A stretch of DNA of 64,000 nt from Streptosporangiaceae bacterium (GTDB lineage Bacteria; Actinomycetota; Actinomycetes; Streptosporangiales; Streptosporangiaceae): positions 1-64,000 of the forward strand of contig JAICYD010000017.1 in NCBI GenBank assembly GCA_025934375.1, written 5' to 3'. How positions within the stretch are numbered: position 1 is the first letter of the stretch; the number at the start of each line of letters is the position of its first letter. This document shows, one piece after another, positions 9,432 through 18,712 of this stretch. The translations under genes were made by a program, and so were the position numbers. Below the pieces are notes generated by a model. The model was not told the origin of the DNA and did no database searches. It saw only the letters and a program-made list of their open reading frames with translations.

Positions 9432-9710
9432 ATGGAGGACACCGAGTTCTACGCGGATGAGGACAGCCGGGTCGAGGTTGAGATCACCTATGACACGTCC
9501 GCCGCGCCGCACAAGGCTGACGAGCCTTACCTGTACGTGATGTATGACGCCGCGAAGCCGGAGGCGGGCAAGCTGTACTTCACTCAGGCGGAGTGGGACG
9601 CCTTCGTGCTCGGCGTAAAGGACGGCGAGTTCGACCTCGACGAGGACGGCAACCTGCCGCCAGTCCCCGAAGACCAGCGGGCTCCGGAGGACGGCGAGGC
9701 GGAAGGCTAG
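9432..9710 (+). CDS. Acidic DUF397-like small protein
   Basis: This 92-residue, strongly acidic protein carries LYFTQAEWDAFVLGVKDGEFD, which matches the C-terminal half of DUF397, small actinobacterial proteins often paired with XRE regulators such as BldB-type partners. The N-terminal half differs from classical DUF397. No XRE gene is adjacent. TAGCCT lies seven bases before the ATG, so a leaderless message is likely. Confidence 0.65.
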   Translation: MEDTEFYADEDSRVEVEITYDTSAAPHKADEPYLYVMYDAAKPEAGKLYFTQAEWDAFVLGVKDGEFDLDEDGNLPPVPEDQRAPEDGEAEG

Positions 9711-9771
9711 CAGGCGGCTTAATCCGAATCGTTATCTCCACAGTCCGGATATTTCCGGTTACGCTGCCGAC

Positions 9772-10974
9772 ATGGTCCCCCCACCGCCGCCAGGCCCTGT
9801 CCTCGACACGCGGCGGTTCGGCCGCACGCCATTCGCATTCCAGCTCGGGCTTTTCGCCTGCTCCCTGATCGCAATCCTCATCCTCGTCATCATCGTGCTG
9901 CAGCGGGGCCCGGCACCCGCGCTGGTCGGCCTGCTGCTGTCGATGCTCCCCATTCCGCTGATCCTGGCGCTGATCTTGCTGCTGGACCGGCTGGAGCCGG
10001 AGCCGCGGGCGCTGCTGGCCGCCATCTTCGGGGCGGGCGCGGGGGTTGCCGCGATCATCATCGTGCTGAGCCGCCTCACCAACAGCGCCGCTATCGCGAT
10101 CCCCGAGCTCGGCCCGCACGCGGCCCGCACGCTCAGCATCGGCGTTGGGGCGGCGATCGGCGGAGCGGTCATCGCGGAGTCCCTTAAGGGCCTGGTGCTC
10201 CTCGCGCTGCTGCCATCCCGGCGCACCGAGATCGACGGCGCGCATGACGGGGTCGTGTACGCGAGCATGGTCGGCCTCGGGTTCGCGCTGGTGGCCAACG
10301 TCTACGCGTACACGGTGGCCTGGAACGCGGGCGCGGGCGCGATAGGGGGGGAGTTCGCGCGGCGCGGGATCTTCGGCCCTCTGTTCCAGGCGCTGTTCAC
10401 CTCGATGACCGGGCTAGGCATCGCCTACGCGGCCGCCCGCCGGGGGAGGAGCGGACACTGGGCGATCGCGCTCGGCTGGGTCGGTGCCGTCGCGCTGGCC
10501 ACGCTCTGGGACCACTCCGTGGCGCTCGGCGGGGCGGACCTGGCGGTCACCTACGCCATCTTGATCGCCGCGGTCCTGGTGCTGTCCGGCGTCGTCGTCG
10601 CCGACCGGCGACGCGTCGTGCTCATGATCCACGGCATCCTTCCGCAGTACTCGGGGACCGGCCTGATATCTAGCGTTGACGTTGAGATGCTGGCCAGCCT
10701 GCGGCTGCGGCGCCTGGGCCGGCAATGGGCCAAGCTCAACATCGGCCCGGCGGGCGCCCGCGCGATGATCCAGTACCAGCTCGCCGCGACCGAGCTGGCG
10801 ATGGCGGGCAACCGCAACCGCCAGGGCCGGCTCACCCCCGAGCGCTTCGCCCAGCACCGGGACGACTCCCTGTCGCTCATGCGAGCCGCCGTCGACGCGA
10901 TCCGCGCCCACGAGCAGCTCTACCCGCCCCCCTGGGTCGGCGAGGCCCCCTCCGCCTTCGTCCGCCCGTCGTAA
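9772..10974 (+). CDS. PrsW-like membrane protein with degenerate protease motifs
   Basis: This is a 400-residue protein with about eight hydrophobic helices and the layout of PrsW-type intramembrane proteases: LDRLEPEPR after the first helices, a motif-1 region AESLKGLVLLAL, DG.VYA..VGLGFALVANVYAY, LFQALFTSMTGLGIAYA and a later TLWDHS. In active PrsW these motifs are EExxK, FxxxE and a His-containing third motif; here the first Glu is Ala, the FxxxE Glu is Ala, and the His before LFTSMTG is absent. A soluble C-terminal helical domain of about 120 residues follows. I infer PrsW ancestry but probably no protease activity. TACGCT lies six bases before the ATG. Confidence 0.75.
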   Translation: MVPPPPPGPVLDTRRFGRTPFAFQLGLFACSLIAILILVIIVLQRGPAPALVGLLLSMLPIPLILALILLLDRLEPEPRALLAAIFGAGAGVAAIIIVLSRLTNSAAIAIPELGPHAARTLSIGVGAAIGGAVIAESLKGLVLLALLPSRRTEIDGAHDGVVYASMVGLGFALVANVYAYTVAWNAGAGAIGGEFARRGIFGPLFQALFTSMTGLGIAYAAARRGRSGHWAIALGWVGAVALATLWDHSVALGGADLAVTYAILIAAVLVLSGVVVADRRRVVLMIHGILPQYSGTGLISSVDVEMLASLRLRRLGRQWAKLNIGPAGARAMIQYQLAATELAMAGNRNRQGRLTPERFAQHRDDSLSLMRAAVDAIRAHEQLYPPPWVGEAPSAFVRPS

Positions 10975-11037
10975 CCGGCCCTGAAGCGCGCCCCACGCAC
11001 CACTCCGCCCCCCGTTCCCTGGCAGCTGGCTCTGCAT

Positions 11038-11087
11038 ACTGGCGAGGGGGCAAAAGGTTAGAAAACCCCTCGATTTTGGTCCCCAGT
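11038..11087. terminator. Long hairpin between converging genes
   Basis: ACTGG (11038-11042) and CGAGGGG (11043-11049) pair with CCCCTCG (11066-11072) and CCAGT (11083-11087). ATTTT follows the inner stem on the + strand. It lies between the converging prsW-like and ogt genes and probably serves as a two-way terminator. Confidence 0.5.
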
Positions 11088-11143
11088 AAGCCGAGTTCCG
11101 ATTTGCCGGGTTCATTCGCGCCGCCGGCGCCCGGCCGCGTCGC

Positions 11144-11707
11144 CTACCAGAGGGCGCCCTCGGGGATCGCGCTGAGCGCGCCCTCATGGCGGAGCAGCCA
11201 TTCCTTGCGTGCTATGCCCCAGCCGTAACCGGTCATCGAGCCATCCGCCCCGATCACCCGGTGGCACGGGATGATGATCGAGATCGGGTTCCTCCCGTTC
11301 GCCAGGCCGACGGCCCGGGAGGCGAGCAGTGACTTGCCGAGCGCGAGCGCGATCTCCCCGTAGCTAACGGTCTCCCCGAACGGGATGCGGGTGAGCTGCG
11401 CCCACACCTCCAGCTGGAACGGGGATCCTTGCGGTGCCAAAGGCAGGTCGAAGTCGGTGCGCGCCCCGGCGAAGTACTGCTGCAACTGCATCGCCGCCTC
11501 TGAGAAGGTTCCCGCGCGGCGGACCCACTGCGGCTGGACGGTCGCCGACCGGTCATCGGCGTCCAGCAGGTACAAGCCGGTCAGGGCCTGGTCATCCCCG
11601 GTCAGCGCGAGCCTGCCGACGGGAGAGTCCACGATGTCGTACCCGACAGCGACCTGCCCTCGGCCAGTCCCGGCCACGCTCGCCGCAGGCAGGAATGGCG
11701 TATTCAC
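11144..11707 (-). CDS. ogt: Methylated-DNA--[protein]-cysteine S-methyltransferase
   Basis: This enzyme repairs O6-alkylguanine by transferring the alkyl group to its own cysteine, in the IIPCHRVIGADG motif near residue 150. The helix-turn-helix that holds the flipped base (GETVSYGEIALALGK, then SRAVGLANGRNP) and the C-terminal GYGWGIARKEWLL segment are all present. Length (187 residues) is normal. Its first codon overlaps the end of the upstream Ada-AlkA gene by four bases, so the two repair proteins are made together. Together they supply the activities that E. coli holds in Ada and AlkA. Confidence 0.95.
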   Translation of the reverse strand: MNTPFLPAASVAGTGRGQVAVGYDIVDSPVGRLALTGDDQALTGLYLLDADDRSATVQPQWVRRAGTFSEAAMQLQQYFAGARTDFDLPLAPQGSPFQLEVWAQLTRIPFGETVSYGEIALALGKSLLASRAVGLANGRNPISIIIPCHRVIGADGSMTGYGWGIARKEWLLRHEGALSAIPEGALW

Positions 11708-13224
11708 GAGTGCTCCTTCATATCTGCCGTTTCAGGTGATTCAAGCGTTTCAAGTGTGGCCCACAGGTGGTGGACGGCGTACGAGCGCCAGGGGCGCCAG
11801 GAGTCGGGGCCGTCCGCGCCGACGCCCCCGGGGCGCCCGAGTTGCCTGAGCGCCCGGATCACGCCGGCGTCGGTCGCCAGGAACGCGTCCGGTTCTGACA
11901 GCGCGCGCATCCGGATGTAGCCCGCCGTCCACGGGCCGATGCCGGGCAGCGCGAGCAGTCGCGCGGTCTCCCGCTCCCGGTCCGCGCCGGGATGGAGCGC
12001 CACGTCCCCGGCGGCGAGCGCGGTGGCCAGGCCGACGAGGGTATTCGCGCGCGCCCGGGGCACGTGCAGGACGTCCGTGGCCAGCGCCGCCGGGTCCGCC
12101 GCGGCGAGCGTCGCCGCGTCGGGGAAGCAGTGGGTCAGCGTCCCGCTGGAGACCGCGAGCGGCTTGCCATAGGCGGCCACCAGACGGGCGCCGAGCGTGC
12201 GGGCCGCGGACACGGAGATCTGCTGGCCGAGGACGGCGCGGATCGCCAGCTCATCGCCGTCCACGCTGCCGGGGGAGCGCCGGCCGGGGCACGCCGTGGC
12301 CAGCTGTCCCAGGACCGGATCGGCCGACAGGTGCGCGGTGACCGCTTCGGGGTCCGCGTCCAGGTCCAGCAGCCGCCGGCATCGCTGCACGGCCGCCGTC
12401 ACGTCCCGCAGGTCCGTCAGCTCCAGGTCGCATTCAATGTAGGCGGCGTCCCGGCGCTTCGCCCCGCCATCCGCGGGGGCGGGACGCAAGGACAAGATCC
12501 CGGGCCCGTTGGGCAGGAAGATGGCCCTTCGATAGGTCCGGTCGTGGATTTCCTCGACACCGGGAATCGCTCGCGTGGCGAGGAAGCCGAGCAGCCGGCC
12601 CGCGTCGATCGGCGGGCGGTAGGGGAGCCGCAGCCGGATTACCCCCGGCGGCGGCTGCGGCGCCCGGCGCGCGGCCTGCTCGCGCAGCCGGGTCGGCGGG
12701 GTGTCGAAGACCTCCAGCATCGTGGCGTTGAACTGGCGGATGCTCGCGAAGCCGGCCGCGAACGCGATGTCGCCCATCGGCAAGGTGGTCGTCTCCACGA
12801 GGATCCGCGCGGTCTGGGCGCGTTGCGCGCGCGCCAGCGCCAGCGGGCCCGCGCCCAGCTCGCTGGTGAGCAGGCGACGGACCTGGCGCTGCTCGTAGCC
12901 GAGGCTCTTGGCGAGTCCCTCAACGCCGTCCCGGTTGATCACGCCGTCGGCGATGAGGCGCATCGCCCGGGCGGTGGTATCGGCGCGGATGTTCCACTCT
13001 GGCGATCCCGGTGAGGCGTCGGGGCGGCAGCGCTTGCAGGCCCGGAAGCCCGCCTGCTGCGCAGCGGCCGCCGTGGGGTAGAAGCGGACGTTCTCCCGCT
13101 TGGGCGTGATGGCCGGGCAGGACGGGCGGCAGTAGATGCCCGTGCTCGTCACCGCGGTGAAGAACACGCCGTCGAACCGGGCGTCCTTGCTGGAGGCCGC
13201 GTGATAGCGCTGCTCGTCGTCCAT
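11704..13224 (-). CDS. alkA: Ada N-domain / AraC HTH / AlkA 3-methyladenine glycosylase fusion
   Basis: This is a 506-residue three-part protein. Residues 1-75 form the Ada methyl-phosphotriester domain with the four zinc cysteines (GIYCRPSCPA, ACKRCRPD). Residues 80-185 are an AraC-type helix-turn-helix (GDIAFAAGFASIRQFNATMLEVF). Residues 195-495 are AlkA: the N-terminal fold, then the HhH motif LALPGIGPWTAGYIRMRAL and the catalytic Asp in DAFLATDAGV. It should sense alkylated phosphates, activate its own operon and remove 3-methyladenine and related bases. This fusion is common in actinomycetes. A CAGGCT box seven bases before the ATG may mark a leaderless promoter. Confidence 0.93.
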   Translation of the reverse strand: MDDEQRYHAASSKDARFDGVFFTAVTSTGIYCRPSCPAITPKRENVRFYPTAAAAQQAGFRACKRCRPDASPGSPEWNIRADTTARAMRLIADGVINRDGVEGLAKSLGYEQRQVRRLLTSELGAGPLALARAQRAQTARILVETTTLPMGDIAFAAGFASIRQFNATMLEVFDTPPTRLREQAARRAPQPPPGVIRLRLPYRPPIDAGRLLGFLATRAIPGVEEIHDRTYRRAIFLPNGPGILSLRPAPADGGAKRRDAAYIECDLELTDLRDVTAAVQRCRRLLDLDADPEAVTAHLSADPVLGQLATACPGRRSPGSVDGDELAIRAVLGQQISVSAARTLGARLVAAYGKPLAVSSGTLTHCFPDAATLAAADPAALATDVLHVPRARANTLVGLATALAAGDVALHPGADRERETARLLALPGIGPWTAGYIRMRALSEPDAFLATDAGVIRALRQLGRPGGVGADGPDSWRPWRSYAVHHLWATLETLESPETADMKEHS

Positions 13225-13471
13225 GGGCTCCAGCCTGCCGCGCCCGGGCGCGGAAGGCTAGCGGAAATCGGACAGGAAAGGCGACGGCCTCGCGTGATGG
13301 CCGGGTGCGGTCAGCGAGATCACCCGAGGCCGCGTCTGCCCGCTGCCCGTTCCGGGGCGATTGCCGCGTCGCCCCCGGCCGCGACGTTATGGCCATGCAT
13401 CCTGATTTGACGGATGGTACTACGCTGGGCGACGACGATCCTTGGCTGATACGTCCGGGATGGAGTGTGTT

Positions 13472-14353
13472 TTGGCAGCTCAGCGCCTTAGCGGGCGAGT
13501 GGGTCGCGCACTCGGGGCGGCTGCGGCGGGGAGCGCGGTCATCCTGAGCGGGTGCAGCGGGGCGGCGCTCGGCGTTGGCAGCGCGGGGATCCCCGGCAGC
13601 CACGCGAGTGCCGGCAGTTCCGGCGGCAAGGGCGGCATCGTCGATGGCGCGGGCGGCGCGCCCGGCCACGGGACGCGGCAGGTGAGCATCGCGGGGCGTC
13701 CCCTCGCCGGCCTGGTGGTGGGGATTGACCCCGGGCACAACGGCGGCAACTTCACCCACCAGGCCATTATCGACCGCCAGATCTGGAACGGCCGGGCGTG
13801 GGAGAACTGCAACACCACGGGGACCGCGACCGATGACGGCTACACCGAGGCCCAGTTCAACTTCCAGGTCGCCGTGGACCTGCGCGCCGACCTCACCGCG
13901 GCCGGCGCCCGCGTCGTCATGACGCGCGCCAGCAACAACGGCGTCGGCCCCTGCGTGAACCAGCGTGCCGCCATCATGAACAGCGCGCACGTGAACACCG
14001 CGATCGCCATCCACGCCGACGGCGGTCCTCCCGATGGCCGGGGCTTCGCGATCCTGGAGCCGATCGCCGATGGCACCAACGACGCGGTGATCGGGCCGTC
14101 GGCCCTGCTCGGCGACGACATCCGGACGGCAATGCTGGCCGGGACGGTGATGCCCGCGAGTAACTACGATGGCGTCAACGGCCTTAAGGCCCGTGACGAC
14201 CTGGCCGGGCTCAACCTCACCCAGGTGCCAACGGTCCTCATCGAGGTCGCCAACATGCGCAACGCGACGGACGCGAGCCTGCTGATGTCCGCGCCGTTCC
14301 AGCAGCAGGTCGCCCGCGCGCTGACCGTCGCCATTATCCGCTTCCTCCAGTAA
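13472..14353 (+). CDS. N-acetylmuramoyl-L-alanine amidase, lipoprotein
   Basis: This is an Amidase_3-family zinc amidase that cleaves the bond between muramic acid and the stem peptide. The zinc ligands are visible in GIDPGHNGG and in the Glu of EAQFNFQVAVDL, and later IAIHADGG; the catalytic Glu is in TVLIEVANM. An N-terminal signal ends in a lipobox (VILSGC), so the enzyme is probably anchored to the outer face of the membrane. I chose the TTG at 13472 with GGAG six bases upstream; an in-frame ATG at 13460 is the alternative. An unusual insert (QIWNGRAWENCNTTGTATDDG) follows the first ligand, as in other actinobacterial members. Confidence 0.88.
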   Translation: MAAQRLSGRVGRALGAAAAGSAVILSGCSGAALGVGSAGIPGSHASAGSSGGKGGIVDGAGGAPGHGTRQVSIAGRPLAGLVVGIDPGHNGGNFTHQAIIDRQIWNGRAWENCNTTGTATDDGYTEAQFNFQVAVDLRADLTAAGARVVMTRASNNGVGPCVNQRAAIMNSAHVNTAIAIHADGGPPDGRGFAILEPIADGTNDAVIGPSALLGDDIRTAMLAGTVMPASNYDGVNGLKARDDLAGLNLTQVPTVLIEVANMRNATDASLLMSAPFQQQVARALTVAIIRFLQ

Positions 14354-14402
14354 AATCGCTGAGCAGCCCGCGGTCGCGTCGGCCTTTCCCGCTTTTCTCG
14401 CC

Positions 14403-15245
14403 TTACACGCGCCAGAAATCATATGGATCGCGGCCGGGGCGGAATCCCGCGGCCTCCACGATGTCGACTGCCAGCTTGAACCGGTCGCCGACCCGGCGCG
14501 GCACGTGCGCGTCGCTGCCGAAAGACACCGCCCGCCCGCCAGACTCCCGCCACCAGGTGATCAGCTCGACCGACGCCAGCGGCGTCCGGGTGTTGAACTC
14601 GATCACCCGCTCCGACACGGCCAGCGCGCGCATGACCGTCCGGTACTCCTCCTCGAACGGCTTCTCCTGGTACAGGTGGGGCCCGGCGGGCCAGTAACGG
14701 CGCGGGAAGTCCGGGTGCGCCAGGATCTCGAACAGGTCGCTGCCCTCGATCAGGTGCAGCAGCTCGGTGAAATAGCAGCGCATCGCCTCGTCGGAGGGCA
14801 TGTGGCCGAACAGCGCGTCGGCGGAGATCAGCTTCCCCCGGTGCGGGACGGCGTGCAGCGAGCCGAGCACGCGCTGCCAGGAATGCCCGCGGATGATCGC
14901 GGCGGCGCTCCCGGCGAACAGGTGCGACTCGCCCGCCTCGACCCCCGCTATGACCCGCAAGGAGGGAAAACGCTCCCGGCACTCCTGGATCCCGGCCTGG
15001 TAGCCGGTCACGTCCAGTGGCTTGATCCGGTTCCACCAGCGGGCATCCGCCGCGATCCCGGTGATCGCGTCGCCGGGGCCGCCGGCGGTGAACTCCAGGT
15101 GCTCGGTGAACGCGATCGACGGCAAGCCGAGCGCCAGCGCCTGCTCGCAACTGCGGACCATCGACGCCTCGGGGGACGTGTCGTAGGACCATTCCGAATG
15201 CACGTGATTATCCGCAGGCAGCACGAGCACGATTGTTTCATGCAC
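14403..15245 (-). CDS. PHP-domain phosphoesterase (HisJ histidinol-phosphatase-like)
   Basis: This is a PHP-fold metal-dependent hydrolase of 280 residues. Metal ligands are seen in DNHVHSEWSYD, FTEHLEF, the Glu of GVEAGES, LGSLHAVP, EILAHPDFPRRYW and, at the end, SFGSDAHVPRRVGDRF. The arrangement matches HisJ-type histidinol-phosphatases, but no his genes are near and related actinomycete enzymes act on other phosphates, so the substrate is open. The start is a GTG; the next in-frame GTG codons, a few residues on, are equally possible. Confidence 0.82.
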   Translation of the reverse strand: MHETIVLVLPADNHVHSEWSYDTSPEASMVRSCEQALALGLPSIAFTEHLEFTAGGPGDAITGIAADARWWNRIKPLDVTGYQAGIQECRERFPSLRVIAGVEAGESHLFAGSAAAIIRGHSWQRVLGSLHAVPHRGKLISADALFGHMPSDEAMRCYFTELLHLIEGSDLFEILAHPDFPRRYWPAGPHLYQEKPFEEEYRTVMRALAVSERVIEFNTRTPLASVELITWWRESGGRAVSFGSDAHVPRRVGDRFKLAVDIVEAAGFRPGRDPYDFWRV

Positions 15246-15281
15246 GGGCGCTTTGCCTGGCTGGCAGGGTGTCTCGCCGGT

Positions 15282-15299
15282 CTGGCCTGGGCAGGCCAG
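15282..15299 (-). terminator. Hairpin between HTH gene and PHP gene
   Basis: CTGGCCTG and its complement CAGGCCAG enclose a GG centre, in the 105-base gap after the low-complexity HTH gene. It may end or attenuate that transcript. No T-run follows. Confidence 0.3.
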
Positions 15300-15350
15300 G
15301 GCCGGACCGGGACCCGGGTCGCCGGGGCGGGGCCGGCGTGGTAGCCGGGA

Positions 15351-17996
15351 TTACCAGGTGTCGCGGGCCGGGGCGGACGTAATGACGTACACCTCGCTAG
15401 AACGGGGCGGAGGCGTCGAGCTTGGCCCGCCCGCGGCGGTCGCCGCGCCTTGCCCAGGCGCGCTCACCGGACCTCGCGCCGCGCCCGGCGCGCTGGCCGG
15501 GGGGTCATCGTCGCTGATGGCCGCGGGCAGGGCCGCCGTCCCGCGCTTGGACTTGACGAGCCGAGCCCAGCGGTCCTCCCAGTCGGAGACATCGCCATCG
15601 CAGGCCTGGACGTAGGCGATGAGCACCGGCAGCGTGGGCAGCCGCAGACCGCCGGCCGCCGAGGCCAGCGTTCGCATCGTGTAGTGCGACTTTTCCGCCA
15701 TGTCGGGGTAGTCCAGCTCCGCCTTGGCCCGCAGCACGCGCAGGTCCCGGGCGAACGCGGCGACATTGTCGGCCTCGATCGCGATTGGCCCGCTCTTCGC
15801 GGCGGCGGGCGGCTCGGCGGGCAGTGCCGAGTCACGCTGCTTGATGACCGTGCCTTGCACCCGGCTGAAGCTGCCGGTGCCGGGCGCGGGGAAGCTGCCG
15901 GTGGGCGGGCGCCGGAAGCTGCCGGTGTGGGCGCCTGGCTGCCCGGCGCCGCCGGGCGGCGGGGCGGAGTATCCGGGGAATCCGGCGGACTGACCCGGTC
16001 CCGGCCACTGCTGGCCTGGCGGCCCCGGGGGCTGGCCCGGTGCGGCCCACTCGCCGCCCGGAACCGGGCCGCCCGGCGGGTAGCCGGCGCCTCCCGCGTA
16101 GGGATCGCCTTGCTGCGGGCCTGGAGGGTACGTGCCCCCGGGGTAGGGTGCGCCCTGGTAGAAGCCGCCTGGCTGCTGGCCGCCGGGATAGGGGCCGGCA
16201 CCGTAAGGCCCGCCCGGCGGTGGCCCGCCCGGGCCGCTGAACCCCTGCGGGCCAGGCCCCGGCTGTCCGGGCCCGAACCCTCCGGGGGGAAATGGTCCCT
16301 GCTGTCCCGGCGGGTACGCCCGGGGCGGGTACGGGTCGTCAGGGTACTGGCCCTGCAGGTACGGGTCCTGAGGATGGTGTGGCTGGCTCGCGGCATAGGG
16401 GGCCTGCCCATACGGGCCCGGCGCGGGCTGGCCCTGCTCATAGGGGGCCTGGGCGCGTCCGCCGGGTGCGGGGCCGGAGCCGTACTGCCCGCCGTCGTAC
16501 GGTTGCCCGTACTGGTCCGGGCCGGACGGCGGCGCCCCGTAGGGCGGTTGCCCGTACTGCCCGGGAACGGGCGGCGCTGATCCGTTGGGCATGGGCCCGC
16601 GCTGCCTCGGACGGTAGGCCGCCTGCTCCGGCCCCGGGCCGTACGGGGCGTCGGTCATGCCCGCGTGCCCGGCGGTGCCAGGGGCACGCGGGATGCCTGA
16701 GCCGAATTGCGGGCCGGGCGGCGCGGCATCGTAGGGATTGCTGCCCTGGGAGTACTGCTGGCGTCCGGCGTCAGGCCCGTGCTGGCCCAGGCCCGGGCCG
16801 CGCTGGCCGGCTGGCTGGGCCTGCGGATCCGGGGCTGGCCCGCGACGAGGCGGTGCCTCGCCCGGCCCGTACCGCGCCCCCGGTCCGTTCGCCGGTTTCC
16901 GGGGTGTCCCTGGGGAGGGTGAGGTCCGGGGCGTTCCCTGGGAACTGCTGCCGGGCGCGCCCCGGGGGACTCGGACGTCACCGCGGATGTCGCTGCGGAG
17001 GTCACCTCGGGCTCCGTTCGCCCCGCCAGGGCCAAACGGACCCGATCCTGGTTGCCTCGGGCCGCCCTGGCCGCCCTGGCCGCCCGAGTGCGGGCCGGGG
17101 GCGTTCTGCCGGGCACCTGGCTGGCCCTGCCTCGGCGGCTCGCCGGGCCGGTAGCCGCCCGGCTCAGGCCTGGTCGGGCGGGGCCCGGGAGCCTGGGGAC
17201 CCGGCGGGAAGCCGGGGTAGTCCACGGGTTCGCCGGGCGCGAAGACGGACGGCTCCCCGGGGCGGACCCGGGGCGTGCCGCCCGGCCGGGGGCGCGGCCC
17301 CGCCGGGCGCGGTCTCGCGCCTGCCGATGGCCGCGCCCGGCCGTTAGCCGGGGGCACATCCTCGGGTCGCTGCCATGGGCGGCTGGCGGCGGCCATGGGG
17401 TCGCGCGGTGCCTGGCGGAACGGGCGCGGAGGCGTGCCGGGGCGCTGCGTGCCAGGTACACCCGCCTTCTCATCGGGAGCACCGCGCGGGGGCCGGCTGT
17501 CACCCCGGCTGCCACCCCGGATGTCGCTCCGGCTGTCATCCCGCACGTCGCTTCGGATGTCACGCCGGCTGTCACCGCGCGGGCTCCCGCCGCCGGGAGG
17601 TCGCGGCATGCCGCGCTCGGGACGTGTCCGCGGCGGGTTGAGGGGGATGTCAGCCGGGCGCGGGCGGACATCGCCGCGGGAAGGGCTCCCAGCGGCATAG
17701 CGATAGCCCGGGTCGACGGGATATGGCTCGGCGTCCATGTAGGCGGAGTCCAGGTGCGCGGCCTCCGGCGAGCGTCGTCCGCCGCGGAGCCCGTAGTCGG
17801 GTCGGTCGAAGTCGCGGTCGTCGAGCTCCCGCTCGTCGAAGCCCCGGTCATTAATGCTCCGGCTGGCGTGATCCCGGCCGCGGGCGGGCGGGCCGCCGCC
17901 GTACGAGTCGTCGGGGTATCCCTCGGCCTTTGGGGATGCCGCGGCCGAGGCCCGGCCTCGCGTGCCCCGGCCGGGGCCGCTGCCTGGACGTTTCAC
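15351..17996 (-). CDS. Very long Pro/Gly/Gln-rich protein with C-terminal XRE-like helix-turn-helix
   Basis: This protein of about 881 residues is mostly low-complexity sequence rich in Pro, Gly, Gln, Tyr and Arg. Near the N-terminus is a run of Asp-Arg-Ser repeats (for example DIRSDVRDDSRSDIRGGSRG), partly repeated near residue 330 as GDLRSDIRGDVR. Residues from about 745 on form a compact helical domain (AFARDLRVLRAKAELDY, PTLPVLIAYVQACDGDVSDW) that matches an XRE-like HTH and is clearly related to the N-terminus of the gene at 19842-20762. The GTG at 17996 follows AGGAGGTG. It is divergent from the nfeD-SPFH operon. A disordered, possibly condensate-forming DNA-binding protein is inferred. 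Confidence 0.75.
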   Translation of the reverse strand: MKRPGSGPGRGTRGRASAAASPKAEGYPDDSYGGGPPARGRDHASRSINDRGFDERELDDRDFDRPDYGLRGGRRSPEAAHLDSAYMDAEPYPVDPGYRYAAGSPSRGDVRPRPADIPLNPPRTRPERGMPRPPGGGSPRGDSRRDIRSDVRDDSRSDIRGGSRGDSRPPRGAPDEKAGVPGTQRPGTPPRPFRQAPRDPMAAASRPWQRPEDVPPANGRARPSAGARPRPAGPRPRPGGTPRVRPGEPSVFAPGEPVDYPGFPPGPQAPGPRPTRPEPGGYRPGEPPRQGQPGARQNAPGPHSGGQGGQGGPRQPGSGPFGPGGANGARGDLRSDIRGDVRVPRGAPGSSSQGTPRTSPSPGTPRKPANGPGARYGPGEAPPRRGPAPDPQAQPAGQRGPGLGQHGPDAGRQQYSQGSNPYDAAPPGPQFGSGIPRAPGTAGHAGMTDAPYGPGPEQAAYRPRQRGPMPNGSAPPVPGQYGQPPYGAPPSGPDQYGQPYDGGQYGSGPAPGGRAQAPYEQGQPAPGPYGQAPYAASQPHHPQDPYLQGQYPDDPYPPRAYPPGQQGPFPPGGFGPGQPGPGPQGFSGPGGPPPGGPYGAGPYPGGQQPGGFYQGAPYPGGTYPPGPQQGDPYAGGAGYPPGGPVPGGEWAAPGQPPGPPGQQWPGPGQSAGFPGYSAPPPGGAGQPGAHTGSFRRPPTGSFPAPGTGSFSRVQGTVIKQRDSALPAEPPAAAKSGPIAIEADNVAAFARDLRVLRAKAELDYPDMAEKSHYTMRTLASAAGGLRLPTLPVLIAYVQACDGDVSDWEDRWARLVKSKRGTAALPAAISDDDPPASAPGAARGPVSAPGQGAATAAGGPSSTPPPRSSEVYVITSAPARDTW

Positions 17997-18274
17997 CCGG
18001 CACCTCCTGGACACTGCGCCATGCCGCACACTCCCCCTGACGAGTGTAGGCCGCAGGACCCCCGCCAGCGGTGCCGACGGGTAAATGACCTGGTTCGACG
18101 GATATTAATTATGCCGGGAAGGGGCGGCGTTTCAGAAGCTCCTCGGGCTGTACCGGAGCGAAGCAGGAGGACTACTCTGGGAGGTGAAGCGAGCGCTTTC
18201 GCCCGTGTCATATGGCCTTGCGGCGCTTTCTCGCGAGGAGAGGAACGTCGCGCGATCAACGCCCCGGAGCGGCC

Positions 18275-18706
18275 ATGACCGCATGGATCGTCTGGCTGAT
18301 TGTGGCGGCCGTGCTCGGCGTCGCCGAGCTGCTGACTACCACGTTCGCGCTTGGCATTCTCGCGATCGCTGCCCTGGTCGCGGCCGGCGTCGGGGCGGCG
18401 CGCCTAGGGCTGCCCCTCCAGCTGGCCGCCTTCGTCGTCGCGTCGGGCGGGGGGCTGGGTTTCGTCATGCCGGTCGCCCGGCGGCACGTCCGGCAACCCC
18501 CCCTGCTGCGGACCGGGCCGGCGGCCCTCGTCGGCCGGTCCGCCCAGGTCCTGGAAGAGGTCAGCGGCCACAGCGGCATGGTTCGCATTCGCGGCGAGGT
18601 ATGGTCCGCGCGCTCCTACGACGAGACTCTGGTCATCCCGGCCGGTCAGACCGTCGACGTCATGCAAATAGAGGGCGCGACCGCCCTCGTCTATCCACGG
18701 GAGTAA
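18275..18706 (+). CDS. NfeD-family membrane protein
   Basis: Two to three N-terminal hydrophobic helices (WIVWLIVAAVLGVAELLTTTFALG, then IAALVAAGVGAA) precede a C-terminal OB-fold domain (LVGRSAQVLEEV...GMVRIRGEVWSARS, VDVMQIEGATALVYP). This is the short NfeD form, which lacks the serine protease domain. NfeD proteins work with SPFH/stomatin partners encoded next to them, as here six bases downstream. I chose the ATG at 18275; a longer frame starts at 18212. The pair probably acts in membrane-domain organisation or membrane quality control. Confidence 0.9.
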   Translation: MTAWIVWLIVAAVLGVAELLTTTFALGILAIAALVAAGVGAARLGLPLQLAAFVVASGGGLGFVMPVARRHVRQPPLLRTGPAALVGRSAQVLEEVSGHSGMVRIRGEVWSARSYDETLVIPAGQTVDVMQIEGATALVYPRE

Positions 18707-18712
18707 AGGGTC

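Noticed and set aside
16000..17900. Several long open frames on the + strand and in other frames across the Pro/Gly-rich gene
   Set aside because: High GC and low complexity keep all frames open. Only the minus-strand frame has a recognisable domain at its end and a strong ribosome site.
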